Shown: piece by piece, positions 33,989 through 48,115 of the stretch
How positions within the stretch are numbered: the first letter of the stretch is position 1
How the letters are laid out: the number at the start of each line of letters is the position of its first letter
Source: Methylophilus sp. QUAN
GTDB taxonomy: Bacteria > Pseudomonadota > Gammaproteobacteria > Burkholderiales > Methylophilaceae
Direction of reading: 5' to 3'
Length of the DNA stretch: 64,000 nucleotides
Assembly (NCBI RefSeq): GCF_015354445.1
Contig: NZ_JADKYT010000001.1
Location: 1,240,001-1,304,000, forward strand
Made by a program: the position numbers and the translations under genes
Notes under the pieces: model-generated
The model's input: only the letters and a program-made list of their open reading frames with translations
What the model was told of the DNA's origin: nothing
The model's database searches: none

Positions 33989-34447
33989 CTATTTTTCATG
34001 GCGGGGGCCACCATGGTGTGGACCGTCATGCTGCGGAAACGCATTTTCATCAAAGGCTTTCTTCTGCGCATCATTCAATTGCGCATAAAACGCACGTACT
34101 GCTTTTGCACGTTCAGCCTGGCGCGTATCACGTTCTTTGTCCCAGGCTTCCATTTTATCCAGGCGTTGCAGCGTATTGAGTTTGTTTAACTCAGCCACAT
34201 CCGGATGCTCAGCTTTGTCTTGTGGCTTGATTTGTGCCTGGTAGTTTTTCCAGGCGTTTTCCTGGGAACTGGTCAGTTGCAAAATAGTGTGCAATCTTTC
34301 CTGATGTTTTTCAAAATGCTCCAGGCGGTGTTCTTGCCAGTTGGCTTTGTCAAATTTACCCTTGTCGCAACCATGGCCGGGTTCGGCAAAGGCGGTGCCG
34401 CACACCAAAACCAGAAGCCCTGCGAATGCCAGTTTATTCAGTTTCAT
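33989..34447 (-). CDS. Spy/CpxP-like periplasmic protein, His-rich
   Basis: The start MKLNKLAFAGLLVLVCGTAF at 34447 gives a 152-residue precursor with a signal peptide cut at AFA-EP. The mature protein is helical (LEHFEKHQERLHTILQLTSS, an LTxxQ-like motif) and rich in His at both ends (EPGHGCDKG; QHDGPHHGGPRHEK). This is the layout of Spy, CpxP and zinc-binding ZraP chaperones. With the adjacent two-component pair it likely forms an envelope-stress unit. Direct metal binding is inferred from the His-rich ends. Confidence 0.8.
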   Translation of the reverse strand: MKLNKLAFAGLLVLVCGTAFAEPGHGCDKGKFDKANWQEHRLEHFEKHQERLHTILQLTSSQENAWKNYQAQIKPQDKAEHPDVAELNKLNTLQRLDKMEAWDKERDTRQAERAKAVRAFYAQLNDAQKKAFDENAFPQHDGPHHGGPRHEK

Positions 34448-34489
34448 GATGTATCCTTTAATCATCATTGCGAAATTGCAATGTTGACA

Positions 34490-34516
34490 TTAAAACACCC
34501 GAATGTATCGGGTGTT
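34490..34516 (-). terminator. Terminator after the ABC-F gene
   Basis: On the minus strand ACACCCGA-TACA-TTCGGGTGT is followed by TTTAATG. It lies between the ABC-F stop and the Spy-like gene. Confidence 0.7.
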
Positions 34517-34554
34517 TGTCTGGTGAAACTGGCTATGTAACGGAGTGTATCCGC

Positions 34555-36150
34555 TTATTCAATGCCTTGGCTGGCGAGGTAATCCTCGTAGTTGCCGGTA
34601 AAGTCGACAATGCCATCGGCTTTGATTTCGATAATGCGGGTGGCAATCGAGCTCACGAATTCACGGTCATGGCTGACAAAGAATAAGGTGCCTTTGTATT
34701 TATCCAGCGCGGTGTTCAGCGCTTCGATAGATTCCATGTCCATGTGGTTGGTTGGCTCGTCCATCAATAGCACATTGGTTTTTGCCAACATCAGTTTGCC
34801 ATACAGCATACGGCCTTTTTCACCACCGGAGAGGACCTTGACGGATTTTCTGGTCGCTTCGGTTGGGAACAGTAAACGGCCGAGCATACTACGCACAGTG
34901 TTGTCATCGTCGCCTTGCTGACGTTGTGCAGTCATCCATTCAAACAGGTCTTCTCCTTTTTCAAATTCGTATTCATGGTCTTGCGCAAAATAGCCCAGCT
35001 TGGCTTTTTCTGCCCATTTGACTTCACCGTGTTTGGGCGCGAGATCACCAGCTAAACAGCGCAGAAAGGTGGTTTTACCGATACCGTTTTCACCAATGAT
35101 GGCGACTTTTTCCCCGGCTTCAAACATCAGTTCTACGTCATTAAACAAAGTCTTGTCAAAGCCATGGCTGAGTTTTTTCAGTTCCACTGCATTGCGGTGC
35201 AGCTTTTCCCTGTCGTCAAATTCAAAGCGGATAAACGGATATTGGCGGCTGGAAGGTTTAAATTCTTCCACCTTGATTTTATCAATCTGCTTGGCACGGC
35301 TGGTCGCTTGCTTGGCTTTAGAGGCGTTGGCAGAGAAGCGGCGTACAAAGTCCTGCAAGTCGGCAATTTGCTGTTTGGCCTTGGCATTGTCTTTGGCTTG
35401 CTGGTTACGTGCGGCAATGCTGGCTTCCATGTAATCATCATAGTTGCCTGGGTATGAAGTGATTTTGCCGTAATCCATATCGCAGGTATGCGTACATACC
35501 TGGTTCAGGAAGTGGCGGTCATGCGAAATGATGACCATGGTGCAGTCACGATTATTGACCACGTCTTCCAGCCAGCGGATGGTGTTGATATCCAGGTTGT
35601 TGGTCGGTTCATCCAGCAGTAATACGTCTGGATTAGCGAACAGCGCTTGTACCAGCAGTACACGCAGTTTCCAGCCAGGCGCCACTGCGCTCATCGGGCC
35701 GGTATGTTGCTCTAAAGGAATACCTACGCCCAATAGCAATTCGCCCGCACGCGCTTCGGCGGTATAGCCGTCATATTCGGCAAACACGCCTTCCAGCTCT
35801 GCTGCGCGCATATAGTCATCTTCCGTGGCTTCCAGGTTGGCATAAATGGCGTCACGTTCCTGCATGGCCTTCCACATTTGTTCGTGGCCCATCATCACTA
35901 CGTCCAGCACGCGCTGGTCTTCGTAGGCGAATTGATCCTGTTTCAAGAACGCCATGCGCTCATTGGGGTCCAGGCTGACGTTGCCGCTTGTTGGCTCAAG
36001 CACACCGGCCAGAATCTTCATAAAGGTGGATTTACCACAACCATTGGCGCCAATCAGGCCATAACGGTTGCCGTCGCCAAATTTGACAGAGACATTTTCA
36101 AACAGTGGCTTGGAGCCAAACTGCATGGTGATATTGTTTGCAATTAACAT
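34555..36150 (-). CDS. ybiT: ABC-F family ATPase, YbiT type
   Basis: The 531-residue soluble protein has two ABC domains and no membrane part. Walker A motifs are GANGCGKST (N-half) and GENGIGKTT (C-half), Walker B motifs are [13 protein letters not shown] and [13 protein letters not shown], and the linker contains [20 protein letters not shown]. The start [20 protein letters not shown] at 36150 and the C-terminus [12 protein letters not shown] match E. coli YbiT nearly throughout. The N-half signature is degenerate (MSAVAPGW in place of LSGG), as in YbiT. ABC-F proteins act on the ribosome, YbiT's exact role being unclear. Confidence 0.94.
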   Translation of the reverse strand: MLIANNITMQFGSKPLFENVSVKFGDGNRYGLIGANGCGKSTFMKILAGVLEPTSGNVSLDPNERMAFLKQDQFAYEDQRVLDVVMMGHEQMWKAMQERDAIYANLEATEDDYMRAAELEGVFAEYDGYTAEARAGELLLGVGIPLEQHTGPMSAVAPGWKLRVLLVQALFANPDVLLLDEPTNNLDINTIRWLEDVVNNRDCTMVIISHDRHFLNQVCTHTCDMDYGKITSYPGNYDDYMEASIAARNQQAKDNAKAKQQIADLQDFVRRFSANASKAKQATSRAKQIDKIKVEEFKPSSRQYPFIRFEFDDREKLHRNAVELKKLSHGFDKTLFNDVELMFEAGEKVAIIGENGIGKTTFLRCLAGDLAPKHGEVKWAEKAKLGYFAQDHEYEFEKGEDLFEWMTAQRQQGDDDNTVRSMLGRLLFPTEATRKSVKVLSGGEKGRMLYGKLMLAKTNVLLMDEPTNHMDMESIEALNTALDKYKGTLFFVSHDREFVSSIATRIIEIKADGIVDFTGNYEDYLASQGIE

Positions 36151-36241
36151 GAACAACTTTCAAAAAGTTTTGCCGCGGTTGAATGCGGATAAATAAATGC
36201 TTCAAAAATACAGGGCGCGCAAACTGCTGCGTGCCGGTGGT

Positions 36242-36844
36242 TTAAAAGGTGTTGTAGATGACAACTTCATCCATAGGCAACTGGCCACCACGTGCTTTGG
36301 CTTCTTCCATCGCTTTGCCGACGACGACAAACATCACTGGTACATGGTCGGCAGGCAGGTTGATGAGCTTGGCCACAGCGTCAAAATCAAAGCCATCCAT
36401 CGGGCAGGTGTCATAGCCCATTTCCTTGGCTGCCAGCATCAGTGTCATGGCGGCCATGCCACCCGAGCGCATGCCTTCATCACGCTCAGCTTGGGCGTGA
36501 TCGGTGTAATAGTCGTGAATGGCTTTTACCAGGTAGTCGCTCACTTGTTGCGGCGCATTGACCCAGTAGCGTGCCGGGTCTTTTTCCCAGGCTTTCAAAT
36601 CCACCGTAATTACAACCAGCAATGAGGCATCGGTGACTTGTGCCTGGTTCCAGCTCACCGCGCGGATTTGATGGCGTAACACCGGATCCGTGACCACCAC
36701 AAAGCGCCAGTGCTGAATATTGAAAGCGGTCGGCGATAACATGGCCAGCGAGAACAGCTGCTGGATTTCTGCTTCTGTCATGCGGTGGGCAGGATCGTAA
36801 GCTTTGATCGAGCGGCGTTCCTGTATGGCTTGTGATACGTTCAT
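36242..36844 (-). CDS. Nitroreductase family protein
   Basis: The 200-residue FMN-dependent NAD(P)H oxidoreductase has ERRSIKAYDPAHRMTEAEIQ near the start (FMN phosphate contact RRS), LSPTAFNIQHWRFVVV, and the RSGGMAAMTLMLAAKEMGYD and CPMDGF segments. The physiological substrate is unknown. It lies 12 bases after greB and is probably cotranscribed with greB and trpS. Confidence 0.9.
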   Translation of the reverse strand: MNVSQAIQERRSIKAYDPAHRMTEAEIQQLFSLAMLSPTAFNIQHWRFVVVTDPVLRHQIRAVSWNQAQVTDASLLVVITVDLKAWEKDPARYWVNAPQQVSDYLVKAIHDYYTDHAQAERDEGMRSGGMAAMTLMLAAKEMGYDTCPMDGFDFDAVAKLINLPADHVPVMFVVVGKAMEEAKARGGQLPMDEVVIYNTF

Positions 36845-36856
36845 GTTGTGTGTTAA

Positions 36857-37354
36857 TCAATACTCAATAGTTAAAATATCCAGCTGCAAAGGGCCAGCCG
36901 GGCGCTGCCAGACTGTACTATCACCGGCTTTGCGGCCGAGCAGGGCTTTCGCCACCGGTGAAACATAGCTGACTTTTTGCTGCGCAATATCTGCTTCATC
37001 TTCGCCAACAATCTGGAACACAGATTGTTCACCGGTTTCGTCTTCTACCTGCACTTTGGCACCAAATAATACGGTGTGCTGCGGCTTCTGTGCCGGATCC
37101 ACCAATTGCGCAGAGTCCAGCCTGGCGACAAAGTAGCGTAGGTCGCGGTCAATTTCAGCCAGTTTTTGCTGCGCACTGGGGTCTTCTTTGCGCGCAACGT
37201 ACTGGCTGCGTGCAGTTTCCAGCGTTCTGACGGTTTGCTGTAATTGTTGCAAGCCGTCTGGTGTCACATAGTTCGCATGTGGGCTCAGCGGGCGTTCCGG
37301 TAAGTCAGTTCCCGCTAGCTCCAGATCATCTTCTTTAACAAAACCGCGACTCAT
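36857..37354 (-). CDS. greB: Transcription elongation factor GreB
   Basis: The 165-residue Gre-family factor begins MSRGFVKEDDLELAGTDLPE, a GreB-like opening. It has an N-terminal coiled coil (about 30-78) with acidic tip and a C-terminal FKBP-like domain (YVSPVAKALLGRKAGDSTVW). It rescues backtracked RNA polymerase by stimulating cleavage of the nascent RNA. It is 17 bases downstream of trpS. Confidence 0.9.
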   Translation of the reverse strand: MSRGFVKEDDLELAGTDLPERPLSPHANYVTPDGLQQLQQTVRTLETARSQYVARKEDPSAQQKLAEIDRDLRYFVARLDSAQLVDPAQKPQHTVLFGAKVQVEDETGEQSVFQIVGEDEADIAQQKVSYVSPVAKALLGRKAGDSTVWQRPAGPLQLDILTIEY

Positions 37355-37371
37355 GCTCAGTGCTTAATTGC

Positions 37372-38391
37372 TTAAAAGTAGGTCAGGCCCAGCGCGGCAC
37401 GCACTTCACTCATGGTGTTTGCCGCAACTTCGCGCGCCTGTTCAGTGCCTTCACGCAGCAATTGCAGAATATAGCCTTTGTCGTTCGCCAGCTCGGCACG
37501 ACGCGTACGGATTGGCTCCAGCATCTCTTGCAATACAGCTTCCAGGCGCTTTTTAACGATGCTGTCTGCCAGGCCGCCGCGTGTGTAATGGGCTTTAAGC
37601 TCAGCGATAGCCGCTTTGTCAGTGTCAAACGCATCCAGGTAGGTAAAAGCAATATTGCCTTCAACATGGCCCGGGTCTTCAATTTTCAAGTGCAGCGGAT
37701 CGGTGTAAACGCGCTTCACTGCCTTAGTCACTTCGTCAGCCGTCGCGCCCAAGTTAATCACGTTACCCAGTGATTTGCTCATTTTGGCCTTGCCATCAAT
37801 GCCTGGCAGGCGGCCAAGCTCTGGCACCAGCGCTTTGGTTTCAACCAGAATCTCTTGTTTGGTGCTGGCATTCTTATAGGTACGGTTAAAGCGGCGCACG
37901 ATCTCGTTGGTTTGTTCAATCATCGGGATCTGGTCTTCACCGACCGGTACCAGTGTGGCTTTAAACGCCGTAATGTCAGCTGCCTGGCTGACCGGGTAGG
38001 TGAGGAAACCCGCCGGAATATCACGTTCAAAATCACGCAGGCGAATTTCTTCTTTCACAGTCGGGTTACGCTCCAGACGCGCCACTGTGACTAAGTTGAG
38101 GTAATAAAACGCCAGTTCAGTCAGTTCAGGCACCTGTGACTGGATAAAAATGGTGGACAGTTTAGGATCAATGCCGACAGCCAGGTAATCCAGCGCGACT
38201 TCCACCACATTGCGGTGCACTTTATCAATATCATCCATATTGTCGGTCAGCGCTTGTGCGTCGGCCAGCATCACATATTGCTTGTATTCATGCTGATATT
38301 TGACGCGGTTGCGCAAGCTACCAACAAAATGCCCCAGGTGTAACGGGCCAGTCGGGCGGTCGCCAGTGAGGATAATGGATTGTGTGCTCAT
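37372..38391 (-). CDS. trpS: Tryptophan-tRNA ligase
   Basis: The 339-residue class I synthetase carries the HIGH-type motif [15 protein letters not shown] (residues 10-24) and KMSKSLGN near 203-210. It charges tRNA-Trp. It sits in the guaA-trpS-greB-nitroreductase run on the minus strand. Confidence 0.97.
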   Translation of the reverse strand: MSTQSIILTGDRPTGPLHLGHFVGSLRNRVKYQHEYKQYVMLADAQALTDNMDDIDKVHRNVVEVALDYLAVGIDPKLSTIFIQSQVPELTELAFYYLNLVTVARLERNPTVKEEIRLRDFERDIPAGFLTYPVSQAADITAFKATLVPVGEDQIPMIEQTNEIVRRFNRTYKNASTKQEILVETKALVPELGRLPGIDGKAKMSKSLGNVINLGATADEVTKAVKRVYTDPLHLKIEDPGHVEGNIAFTYLDAFDTDKAAIAELKAHYTRGGLADSIVKKRLEAVLQEMLEPIRTRRAELANDKGYILQLLREGTEQAREVAANTMSEVRAALGLTYF

Positions 38392-38435
38392 CGTATTGTG
38401 CTCTAATCGGTCTGAGATTGGTTAGTGAATAAAGG

Positions 38436-40043
38436 TTATTCCCACTCGATGGTGGCGGGCGGTTTGCCGGAAATGTCGTACACCACGCGGTTAATGCCGC
38501 GTACTTCGTTAATGATGCGGTTGGAGACTTTGCCCAGCAAGCTGTATGGCAATTCTGCCCAGTGTGCGGTCATAAAGTCGCTGGTGACGACGGCGCGCAA
38601 TGCAACCACATAGTCATAAGTGCGGCCATCGCCCATGACGCCGACTGACTTCACCGGCAAGAACACGGTAAATGCCTGGCTGGTGAGGTCGTACCAGGTT
38701 TTACCTGTGGCAGTGTCTACGGTGTTGCGTAGCTCTTCAATAAAGATAGCATCTGCGCGTTGCAGCAATAAGGCAAATTCGCTTTTCACTTCACCTAGAA
38801 TACGTACACCCAGGCCTGGGCCTGGGAACGGGTGACGATAGACCATGTCGCGCGGCAAGCCGAGTGCAACACCGAGTTCGCGTACTTCGTCCTTGAACAG
38901 GTCGCGCAATGGCTCCAGCAGTTTAAGGCCTAATTGTTCAGGCAAGCCGCCGACGTTGTGGTGGCTCTTGATGGTGACGGCTTTTTTAGACTTAGCGCCA
39001 CCGGATTCAATCACATCCGGGTAAATCGTGCCTTGTGCCAGGAAAGTCGCCCCTTTGTGGCCAGCGCCGCTGGCTTTGAGTTTGGCCGCTTCGGCTTTAA
39101 ATACTTCCACAAACTCGGCGCCAATGATTTTACGTTTGGCTTCCGGGTCACTGACGCCAGCCAGTTTGCCCATGAACTGCTCAGTGGCGTCCACGCGGAT
39201 CACATTGGCATGCAGGCGGCCAGCGAACATTTCCATCACCATATCGCCTTCATTCAGGCGTAACAGGCCGTGGTCAACAAACACACAGGTCAGCTGGTCG
39301 CCAATGGCGCGGTGAATCAAGGCGGCTGCGACGGAGGAGTCAACGCCACCGGATAAGCCTAAAATGACTTCTTCGTCGCCAACCTGGGCTTTGATCTTGG
39401 CTACGGCTTCGCTGATGTAGTCACCCATGATCCAGTCTGGCTTTGCCGCACAGATATCCAATACAAAGCGCTCCAGCATGGCCTGGCCTTGCTTGGTGTG
39501 TGTGACTTCAGGGTGGAACTGCACGGCGTAGAATCTGCGGTCTTCATCGGCCATGGCAGCAATCGGCGTGGTGTCGTTGCTGGCGATGACTTTAAAGCCT
39601 GCTGGCAGCTCGGTCACTTTGTCACCGTGGCTCATCCAGACGTCAATCAGGCCGTGGCCTTCAGCGTTGGTGGCATCCTGGATGTCGCGGAATAGGGCAG
39701 AGTGGCCGCGTGCGCGCACCTGGGCATAGCCAAACTCACGCTTGGCACCGGCTTCTACCTTGCCGCCCAGTTGTTGTGCCATGGTTTGCATGCCGTAGCA
39801 AATGCCCATCACCGGCACGCCCAGTTCAAACACGGCTTGCGGTGCTTTGTCGGTTTCTTCTTCATACACGCTGGCATGGCTGCCGCTGAGGATAATGCCG
39901 TCTGCGCCAAAGTTTTTGACGAATTCTTCAGACACATCACAAGGGTGGATTTCACAATATACATGCGCTTCGCGTACGCGACGGGCGATGAGTTGGGTCA
40001 CTTGTGAACCGAAGTCTAGAATGAGGATTTTTGAATGAGACAT
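38436..40043 (-). CDS. guaA: GMP synthase (glutamine-hydrolysing)
   Basis: The start [20 protein letters not shown] at 40043 gives 535 residues; the frame is open ten codons further up only through the adjoining repeat. An amidotransferase domain (Cys in [10 protein letters not shown], His in VQFHPEVTH) is followed by the PP-loop ATPase ([13 protein letters not shown]) and the dimerisation domain ending PPATIEWE. It converts XMP to GMP, directly after the guaB step. Confidence 0.97.
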   Translation of the reverse strand: MSHSKILILDFGSQVTQLIARRVREAHVYCEIHPCDVSEEFVKNFGADGIILSGSHASVYEEETDKAPQAVFELGVPVMGICYGMQTMAQQLGGKVEAGAKREFGYAQVRARGHSALFRDIQDATNAEGHGLIDVWMSHGDKVTELPAGFKVIASNDTTPIAAMADEDRRFYAVQFHPEVTHTKQGQAMLERFVLDICAAKPDWIMGDYISEAVAKIKAQVGDEEVILGLSGGVDSSVAAALIHRAIGDQLTCVFVDHGLLRLNEGDMVMEMFAGRLHANVIRVDATEQFMGKLAGVSDPEAKRKIIGAEFVEVFKAEAAKLKASGAGHKGATFLAQGTIYPDVIESGGAKSKKAVTIKSHHNVGGLPEQLGLKLLEPLRDLFKDEVRELGVALGLPRDMVYRHPFPGPGLGVRILGEVKSEFALLLQRADAIFIEELRNTVDTATGKTWYDLTSQAFTVFLPVKSVGVMGDGRTYDYVVALRAVVTSDFMTAHWAELPYSLLGKVSNRIINEVRGINRVVYDISGKPPATIEWE

Positions 40044-40049
40044 TTTTTT

Positions 40050-40122
40050 AGCCACAGAGTGCACAGAGGACACAGCGTCTAAGAGAAACTTTTCTCCGTG
40101 ACATCTGTGTCCTCTGTGGCTT
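40050..40122. repeat. Imperfect inverted repeat between guaA and guaB
   Basis: The left arm GCCACAGAG...GACACAG (with nine extra bases inside) and the right arm CTGTGTCCTCTGTGGC pair around an A/T-rich core that has its own AGAGAAA/TTTTCTC pairing. CCACAGAGGACACAG-type elements are dispersed in many proteobacteria (from memory). It may be a mobile repeat or an mRNA hairpin. Confidence 0.65.
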
Positions 40123-40145
40123 GGTTTAATAATGGTCAGTAAAGC

Positions 40146-41615
<1,470 letters not shown>

Positions 41616-41747
41616 TTATCTCCAAAATATAATTATACCGATTTCGTTTTGCCTTGACAAAGCGTTTTGCATTTTTTGCTACGACGCTGGCTGTGTTTGG
41701 CATGGTTTGTGCATGGATGTTTTTTAATTAAGAGCAGAGTGTGGGCG

Positions 41748-42221
41748 ATGAAGATTATTTTGAAAGTGATTTTGGCGGGATGCTTGTTGTGGTCTATGCA
41801 GGCAAGCGCCGAAATTTATAAGTGGCGCGATGAAAAAGGCGTGATGAATTATTCGGACGTGCCACCACAGGCAGGGGCCAATAGTACGCAAAAAATCAAG
41901 GCCGCCACGGTGCCTAATGATGTACCACTCACGCGCTCAGACGCCTACCAGCGCGAGGAAGCCGCGTCTGCGAATAAGAAACCTGTAGAGAATCGTGAGC
42001 CTGCGCCCTCCGCAGAGGCTGAGGCCTTGAAGGCCATGCAGGAGCGTTTAAAAGCGCAAAACTGTGCTGCCGCAAGGTCCAACTACCGTAACTATGCCGT
42101 TGGCGGTCGCATGCAAAATGTCAATGAAAATGGTCAAAAAGAATATCTGACGGATGATCAGATTCGAGAGGGCATGGCGAGGGCGCAACAGGAAATTGAC
42201 GAAAATTGTCTGGGAGAGTAA
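41748..42221 (+). CDS. DUF4124-domain exported protein
   Basis: The start MKIILKVILAGCLLWSMQAS at 41748 gives 157 residues with a signal peptide cut at ASA-EI. The mature N-terminus EIYKWRDEKGVMNYSDVPPQ is the DUF4124 signature. The rest is charged and Ala-rich with few structural cues. The function of the family is unknown; many members are periplasmic. Confidence 0.85.
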   Translation: MKIILKVILAGCLLWSMQASAEIYKWRDEKGVMNYSDVPPQAGANSTQKIKAATVPNDVPLTRSDAYQREEAASANKKPVENREPAPSAEAEALKAMQERLKAQNCAAARSNYRNYAVGGRMQNVNENGQKEYLTDDQIREGMARAQQEIDENCLGE

Positions 42222-42235
42222 CCAAAAGTGCTCAT

Positions 42236-42559
42236 TTATGCGTCTCTGAGCCGCGTTTGCTTCCCATCTTTGGCAGCTGCGCGTTGTCTGCGCGCCTCTT
42301 TAGGATTGGCCAGCAGTGGCCGGTAAATTTCTACCCGGTCCATGGCTTTTAATACCGTCCCGGCTTCTACCTTCTTGCCAAAAATCCCCAGTGCCAGGTG
42401 ATCCAGCGAAATGTCAGGATATTGCTGAGCAATGCCTGATTGGATAACAGCCTCTAGCGCGGTGGTGCCTGCGCTGACAGTTAATGTAAGAATACTTTGC
42501 GCCTGTGGTAAGGCATAGGCCACTTCTACGGTGATGCTCTCGCGTTGTCTGTTTGGCAT
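42236..42559 (-). CDS. rnfH: RnfH family protein (RatB)
   Basis: The 107-residue protein has the ubiquitin-like RnfH fold: ITVEVAYALPQAQSILTLTV at the start and GIFGKKVEAGTVLKAMDRVE, then the conserved EIYRPLLANPKEARRQRA. It lies five bases after ratA on the same strand, a pairing found throughout proteobacteria next to smpB. The molecular role is not established. Confidence 0.93.
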   Translation of the reverse strand: MPNRQRESITVEVAYALPQAQSILTLTVSAGTTALEAVIQSGIAQQYPDISLDHLALGIFGKKVEAGTVLKAMDRVEIYRPLLANPKEARRQRAAAKDGKQTRLRDA

Positions 42560-42564
42560 TGGGG

Positions 42565-42999
42565 CTACTTCAAATGCAGCTTGTCCGCCTGTTTGACAAA
42601 GCTATCTACAAAGGTATTGGCAATATGGCTAAACACCGGTGCAATAATGCGTTCGACCAGGCCATTTGCAAACACGTACTCCAGTTTGAACTCAATTTTG
42701 CAGGCATCTTCGCGCAGGGGGATAAAATGCCAATGCCCGGCCAGTTGCTTGAACGGGCCATCGACCAAGGTAATGTCCATGCGGTGCGGGAACTGTTTGT
42801 GGTTGCGCGTCGTGAAGTGCTGCTGAATCCCGTGATAGTTAATATGTATCGTCGCTTGCGTCGCCACTTCTGTGCGCTCGGTGAGCTCGCTACCGCCACA
42901 CCAGGGCAGGAATTGTGGATAGTCTTCCACGGCATCAACCAGTTGAAACATGGCTGCACAGGAGTGCATGACTAAAACGGTTTTTTCTACTTGCGCCAT
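42565..42999 (-). CDS. ratA: RatA-type START-domain protein
   Basis: The 144-residue protein begins MAQVEKTVLVMHSCAAMFQL and has DYPQFLPWCGGSELTERTEV and GPFKQLAGHWHFIPL, the RatA/Coq10-like polyketide-cyclase fold. In E. coli RatA can block 70S formation when overproduced, while mitochondrial relatives bind coenzyme Q; which role holds here is open. It is divergent from smpB. Confidence 0.93.
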   Translation of the reverse strand: MAQVEKTVLVMHSCAAMFQLVDAVEDYPQFLPWCGGSELTERTEVATQATIHINYHGIQQHFTTRNHKQFPHRMDITLVDGPFKQLAGHWHFIPLREDACKIEFKLEYVFANGLVERIIAPVFSHIANTFVDSFVKQADKLHLK

Positions 43000-43091
43000 T
43001 GGGTTAAGCCATTTCAGCGATGGTTCCGGAACGGAATTGGGTTTTGAGTTAAAATGCTATTTTAAGTGATTTAAGTCTGCACACCAGCGTT

Positions 43092-43547
43092 ATGAGCATC
43101 GCGCAAAACAAAAAAGCGTTTTTTGACTACTTTATCGAAGAGAAGTACGAAGCCGGCCTTGTGCTTGAGGGCTGGGAAGTCAAAGCCATACGCGATAACC
43201 GCACCAACCTCAAAGAGGCTTACGTGGTGGTCATGCGCGGCGAGTTATACCTGATCGGCTGCCATATTACGCCGCTGGGCGCTGCCTCCACCCATATCCG
43301 TCCTGATGCGATCCGTACGCGTAAACTATTGTTACACCGCGAGGAAATTGACAAGCTGATTGGTAAGGTCGAGCGCGCGGGCTACACCATTGTACCGCTG
43401 GATATGCACTTTACACGTGGCCGTATCAAAATCCAGATTGGCCTGGCAAAAGGTAAAAAGCAACACGACAAGCGCGATACTGAAAAAGAGCGTGACTGGA
43501 AGCGTGAGCAAAACCAGCTGTTAAAAAACAAGCAGCGCAGTCGTTAA
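43092..43547 (+). CDS. smpB: SsrA-binding protein SmpB
   Basis: The 151-residue OB-fold protein partners tmRNA in ribosome rescue. Recognisable parts are the N-terminal [40 protein letters not shown] and the basic tail [20 protein letters not shown]. No tmRNA gene is visible next to it. Confidence 0.98.
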   Translation: MSIAQNKKAFFDYFIEEKYEAGLVLEGWEVKAIRDNRTNLKEAYVVVMRGELYLIGCHITPLGAASTHIRPDAIRTRKLLLHREEIDKLIGKVERAGYTIVPLDMHFTRGRIKIQIGLAKGKKQHDKRDTEKERDWKREQNQLLKNKQRSR

Positions 43548-43570
43548 ATCCAGCTTATTCCTGATGGCTC

Positions 43571-43594
43571 GCACCATATTCATGGTGCGTTTTT
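43571..43594 (+). terminator. Terminator after smpB
   Basis: GCACCAT-ATTC-ATGGTGC is followed by GTTTTTA. It lies 24 bases after the smpB stop. Confidence 0.8.
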
Positions 43595-43803
43595 ACTTTC
43601 AATCTCTTTGTGTTTGTTCTCAGTTCGTATCCATGAATGGTCTTTCTTCCGCAATCTTAATTGTTAATTTTTATTAATATAAGTTGTTTTAATGTAATTA
43701 AATTGTGTTAATCTTAAGTTGGTTGGTGCCGTTTTGAGTGGAGGAGATTCACTTGTTTTAAGGCTCAACTATTTTGATTAACAATTTAAATAAGGAAGAA
43801 GTT

Positions 43804-44004
43804 ATGCGTGAATTAACAATGACTGAAGTTGAAGTGGTTTCTGGTGGTTTTTCCATTATTCCTGAGTTTCCAACATCATTGGGTTTGGTAGGCGGTATCG
43901 CTACGATCCTGACTGGCGCTGGTTACATTATCGCGGTTGCGGGTACTAACCTGGCATTGGGCTTGAATGAAGCATTGGGCATTGCGACACCACGTCCATT
44001 CTAA
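43804..44004 (+). CDS. Small peptide with double-glycine leader, bacteriocin-like
   Basis: The start at 43804 has AAGGAAG upstream and gives 66 residues; an earlier in-frame ATG at 43774 lacks a ribosome site. The first 15 residues, MRELTMTEVEVVSGG, are a classic double-glycine leader recognised by C39-peptidase ABC exporters (family knowledge). Cleavage after GG would release about 51 residues that are hydrophobic and Gly/Ala-rich (LVGGIATILTGAGYIIAVAG) and end in RPF, with no cysteine. This fits a class II microcin or signalling peptide. No exporter or immunity gene is next to it. The upstream ~200 bases are A/T-rich, unlike the flanks. Confidence 0.72.
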   Translation: MRELTMTEVEVVSGGFSIIPEFPTSLGLVGGIATILTGAGYIIAVAGTNLALGLNEALGIATPRPF

Positions 44005-44017
44005 ATTTAAGCTGTTA

Positions 44018-44056
44018 GAAAAAGCGCCATGGCACATCGTGCAATGGCGCTTTTTG
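44018..44056 (+). terminator. Terminator after the double-glycine peptide gene
   Basis: An AAAGCGCCATGGCAC-type arm pairs with TGCAATGGCGCTTT around ATCG and is followed by TTT. The A-rich left side lets it work for the converging nnrD as well. Confidence 0.82.
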
Positions 44057-44065
44057 TTGGCTACT

Positions 44066-44953
44066 CTATTGATTAAGGTGGGCGGGGGATTCAAGCGCCT
44101 GTAATATGGCAGGCATCATGGCAGGCAGGTCATCTGCAATGAGGCCTGGGCCAAATGTTGCGGCGGCTCTGCCATGCATCCAGCTCGCTGCTGCAGTGGC
44201 TTCAAACGCTGGCAGGCCTTGTGCTAATAATCCCGTAATCAACCCGGCTAAGACATCGCCTGCACCCGCCGTTGCCAACGTGGGCGGCGCATTGTCATTG
44301 AGCAGGACGCGACCATCTGGCGCAGCGATAATGGAGATTGCGCCTTTTAACAATAGGGTGGCATTAAACGTCTGCGCTGCCTGTTGCGCTTGTGAGATTC
44401 TAAGTGAGAGTGGCGAGGCGACTTCTGTGCCTGTCAGCCTGGCAAATTCACCTGCATGAGGCGTGAGTACGCAAGTGCTAGTGATCGCGCGGCTGAGAGA
44501 TTCGGCCTCGCCAGCAAATATAGTCAGCGCATCTGCATCAATCACCACGGGTTTACCGGTTTGCAGCATACGCAAGGTGTTTGTTTGGGTTTGCTGATTC
44601 ATGCCGGCGCCAGGCCCAATCAGGTAAGCATTAATGCGAGGGTCTGCGATCAGTTGGTCTATTCCTGTGTCATCGCCATATGGCTTGACCATGATGCTCA
44701 GTAACTGGCTGGCATAAACATGAAAGGCAATCTCGGGCACGGCGATAGCGGTGATGCCTGCGCCTACGCGTGCCGCTGCCAGCGCGGCGAGCCTGGCAGC
44801 GCCCGTGATCGGGTAGCCGCCATAGATAAAAGCATAGCCGCGATTGTATTTATGGCTGGATGGACCTAGCTTGGATAATAGGTGTTGCCAGTATTTTGGC
44901 TGGTTGATGGCGTGATTGTGCATTTGCTTATTGTATGCCTGAGCGAGCATCAT
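44066..44953 (-). CDS. nnrD: ADP-dependent NAD(P)H-hydrate dehydratase
   Basis: The 295-residue ribokinase-like protein corresponds to the C-terminal domain of YjeF/Nnr. It shows YIFGGYPITGAARLAALAAA-like opening (GYAFIYGGYPITGAARL), the DADALTIFAG segment, LTPHAGEFARLTG and the ATP/ADP-site motif ATAGAGDVLAGLITGLLA. It repairs hydrated NAD(P)H. The epimerase domain NnrE is not fused here and is not next to it. Confidence 0.9.
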   Translation of the reverse strand: MMLAQAYNKQMHNHAINQPKYWQHLLSKLGPSSHKYNRGYAFIYGGYPITGAARLAALAAARVGAGITAIAVPEIAFHVYASQLLSIMVKPYGDDTGIDQLIADPRINAYLIGPGAGMNQQTQTNTLRMLQTGKPVVIDADALTIFAGEAESLSRAITSTCVLTPHAGEFARLTGTEVASPLSLRISQAQQAAQTFNATLLLKGAISIIAAPDGRVLLNDNAPPTLATAGAGDVLAGLITGLLAQGLPAFEATAAASWMHGRAAATFGPGLIADDLPAMMPAILQALESPAHLNQ

Positions 44954-45032
44954 GGCGAATCTGCGCAGGATTTATCGTTTGCCTTCATTGTCGGCGAGGG
45001 GGCTTTACGGTAAAATGTTCTCCCGTCTGTAA

Positions 45033-46685
<1,653 letters not shown>

Positions 46686-46771
46686 GCTTTATTACTTATT
46701 TAGGTGAGTCTAGATAGTTTTAGGCAAAAGAGGGATTTGTAGAGCAAATCCCTGAGGCATATCTTCGTTAA

Positions 46772-48082
<1,311 letters not shown>

Positions 48083-48115
48083 CCGCAACCTCATTCAGGT
48101 CACTGATAGGTCAAC

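Noticed and set aside
40044-40073. Ten-codon N-terminal extension of GuaA
   Set aside because: It reads through one arm of the inverted repeat and does not match the GuaA start.
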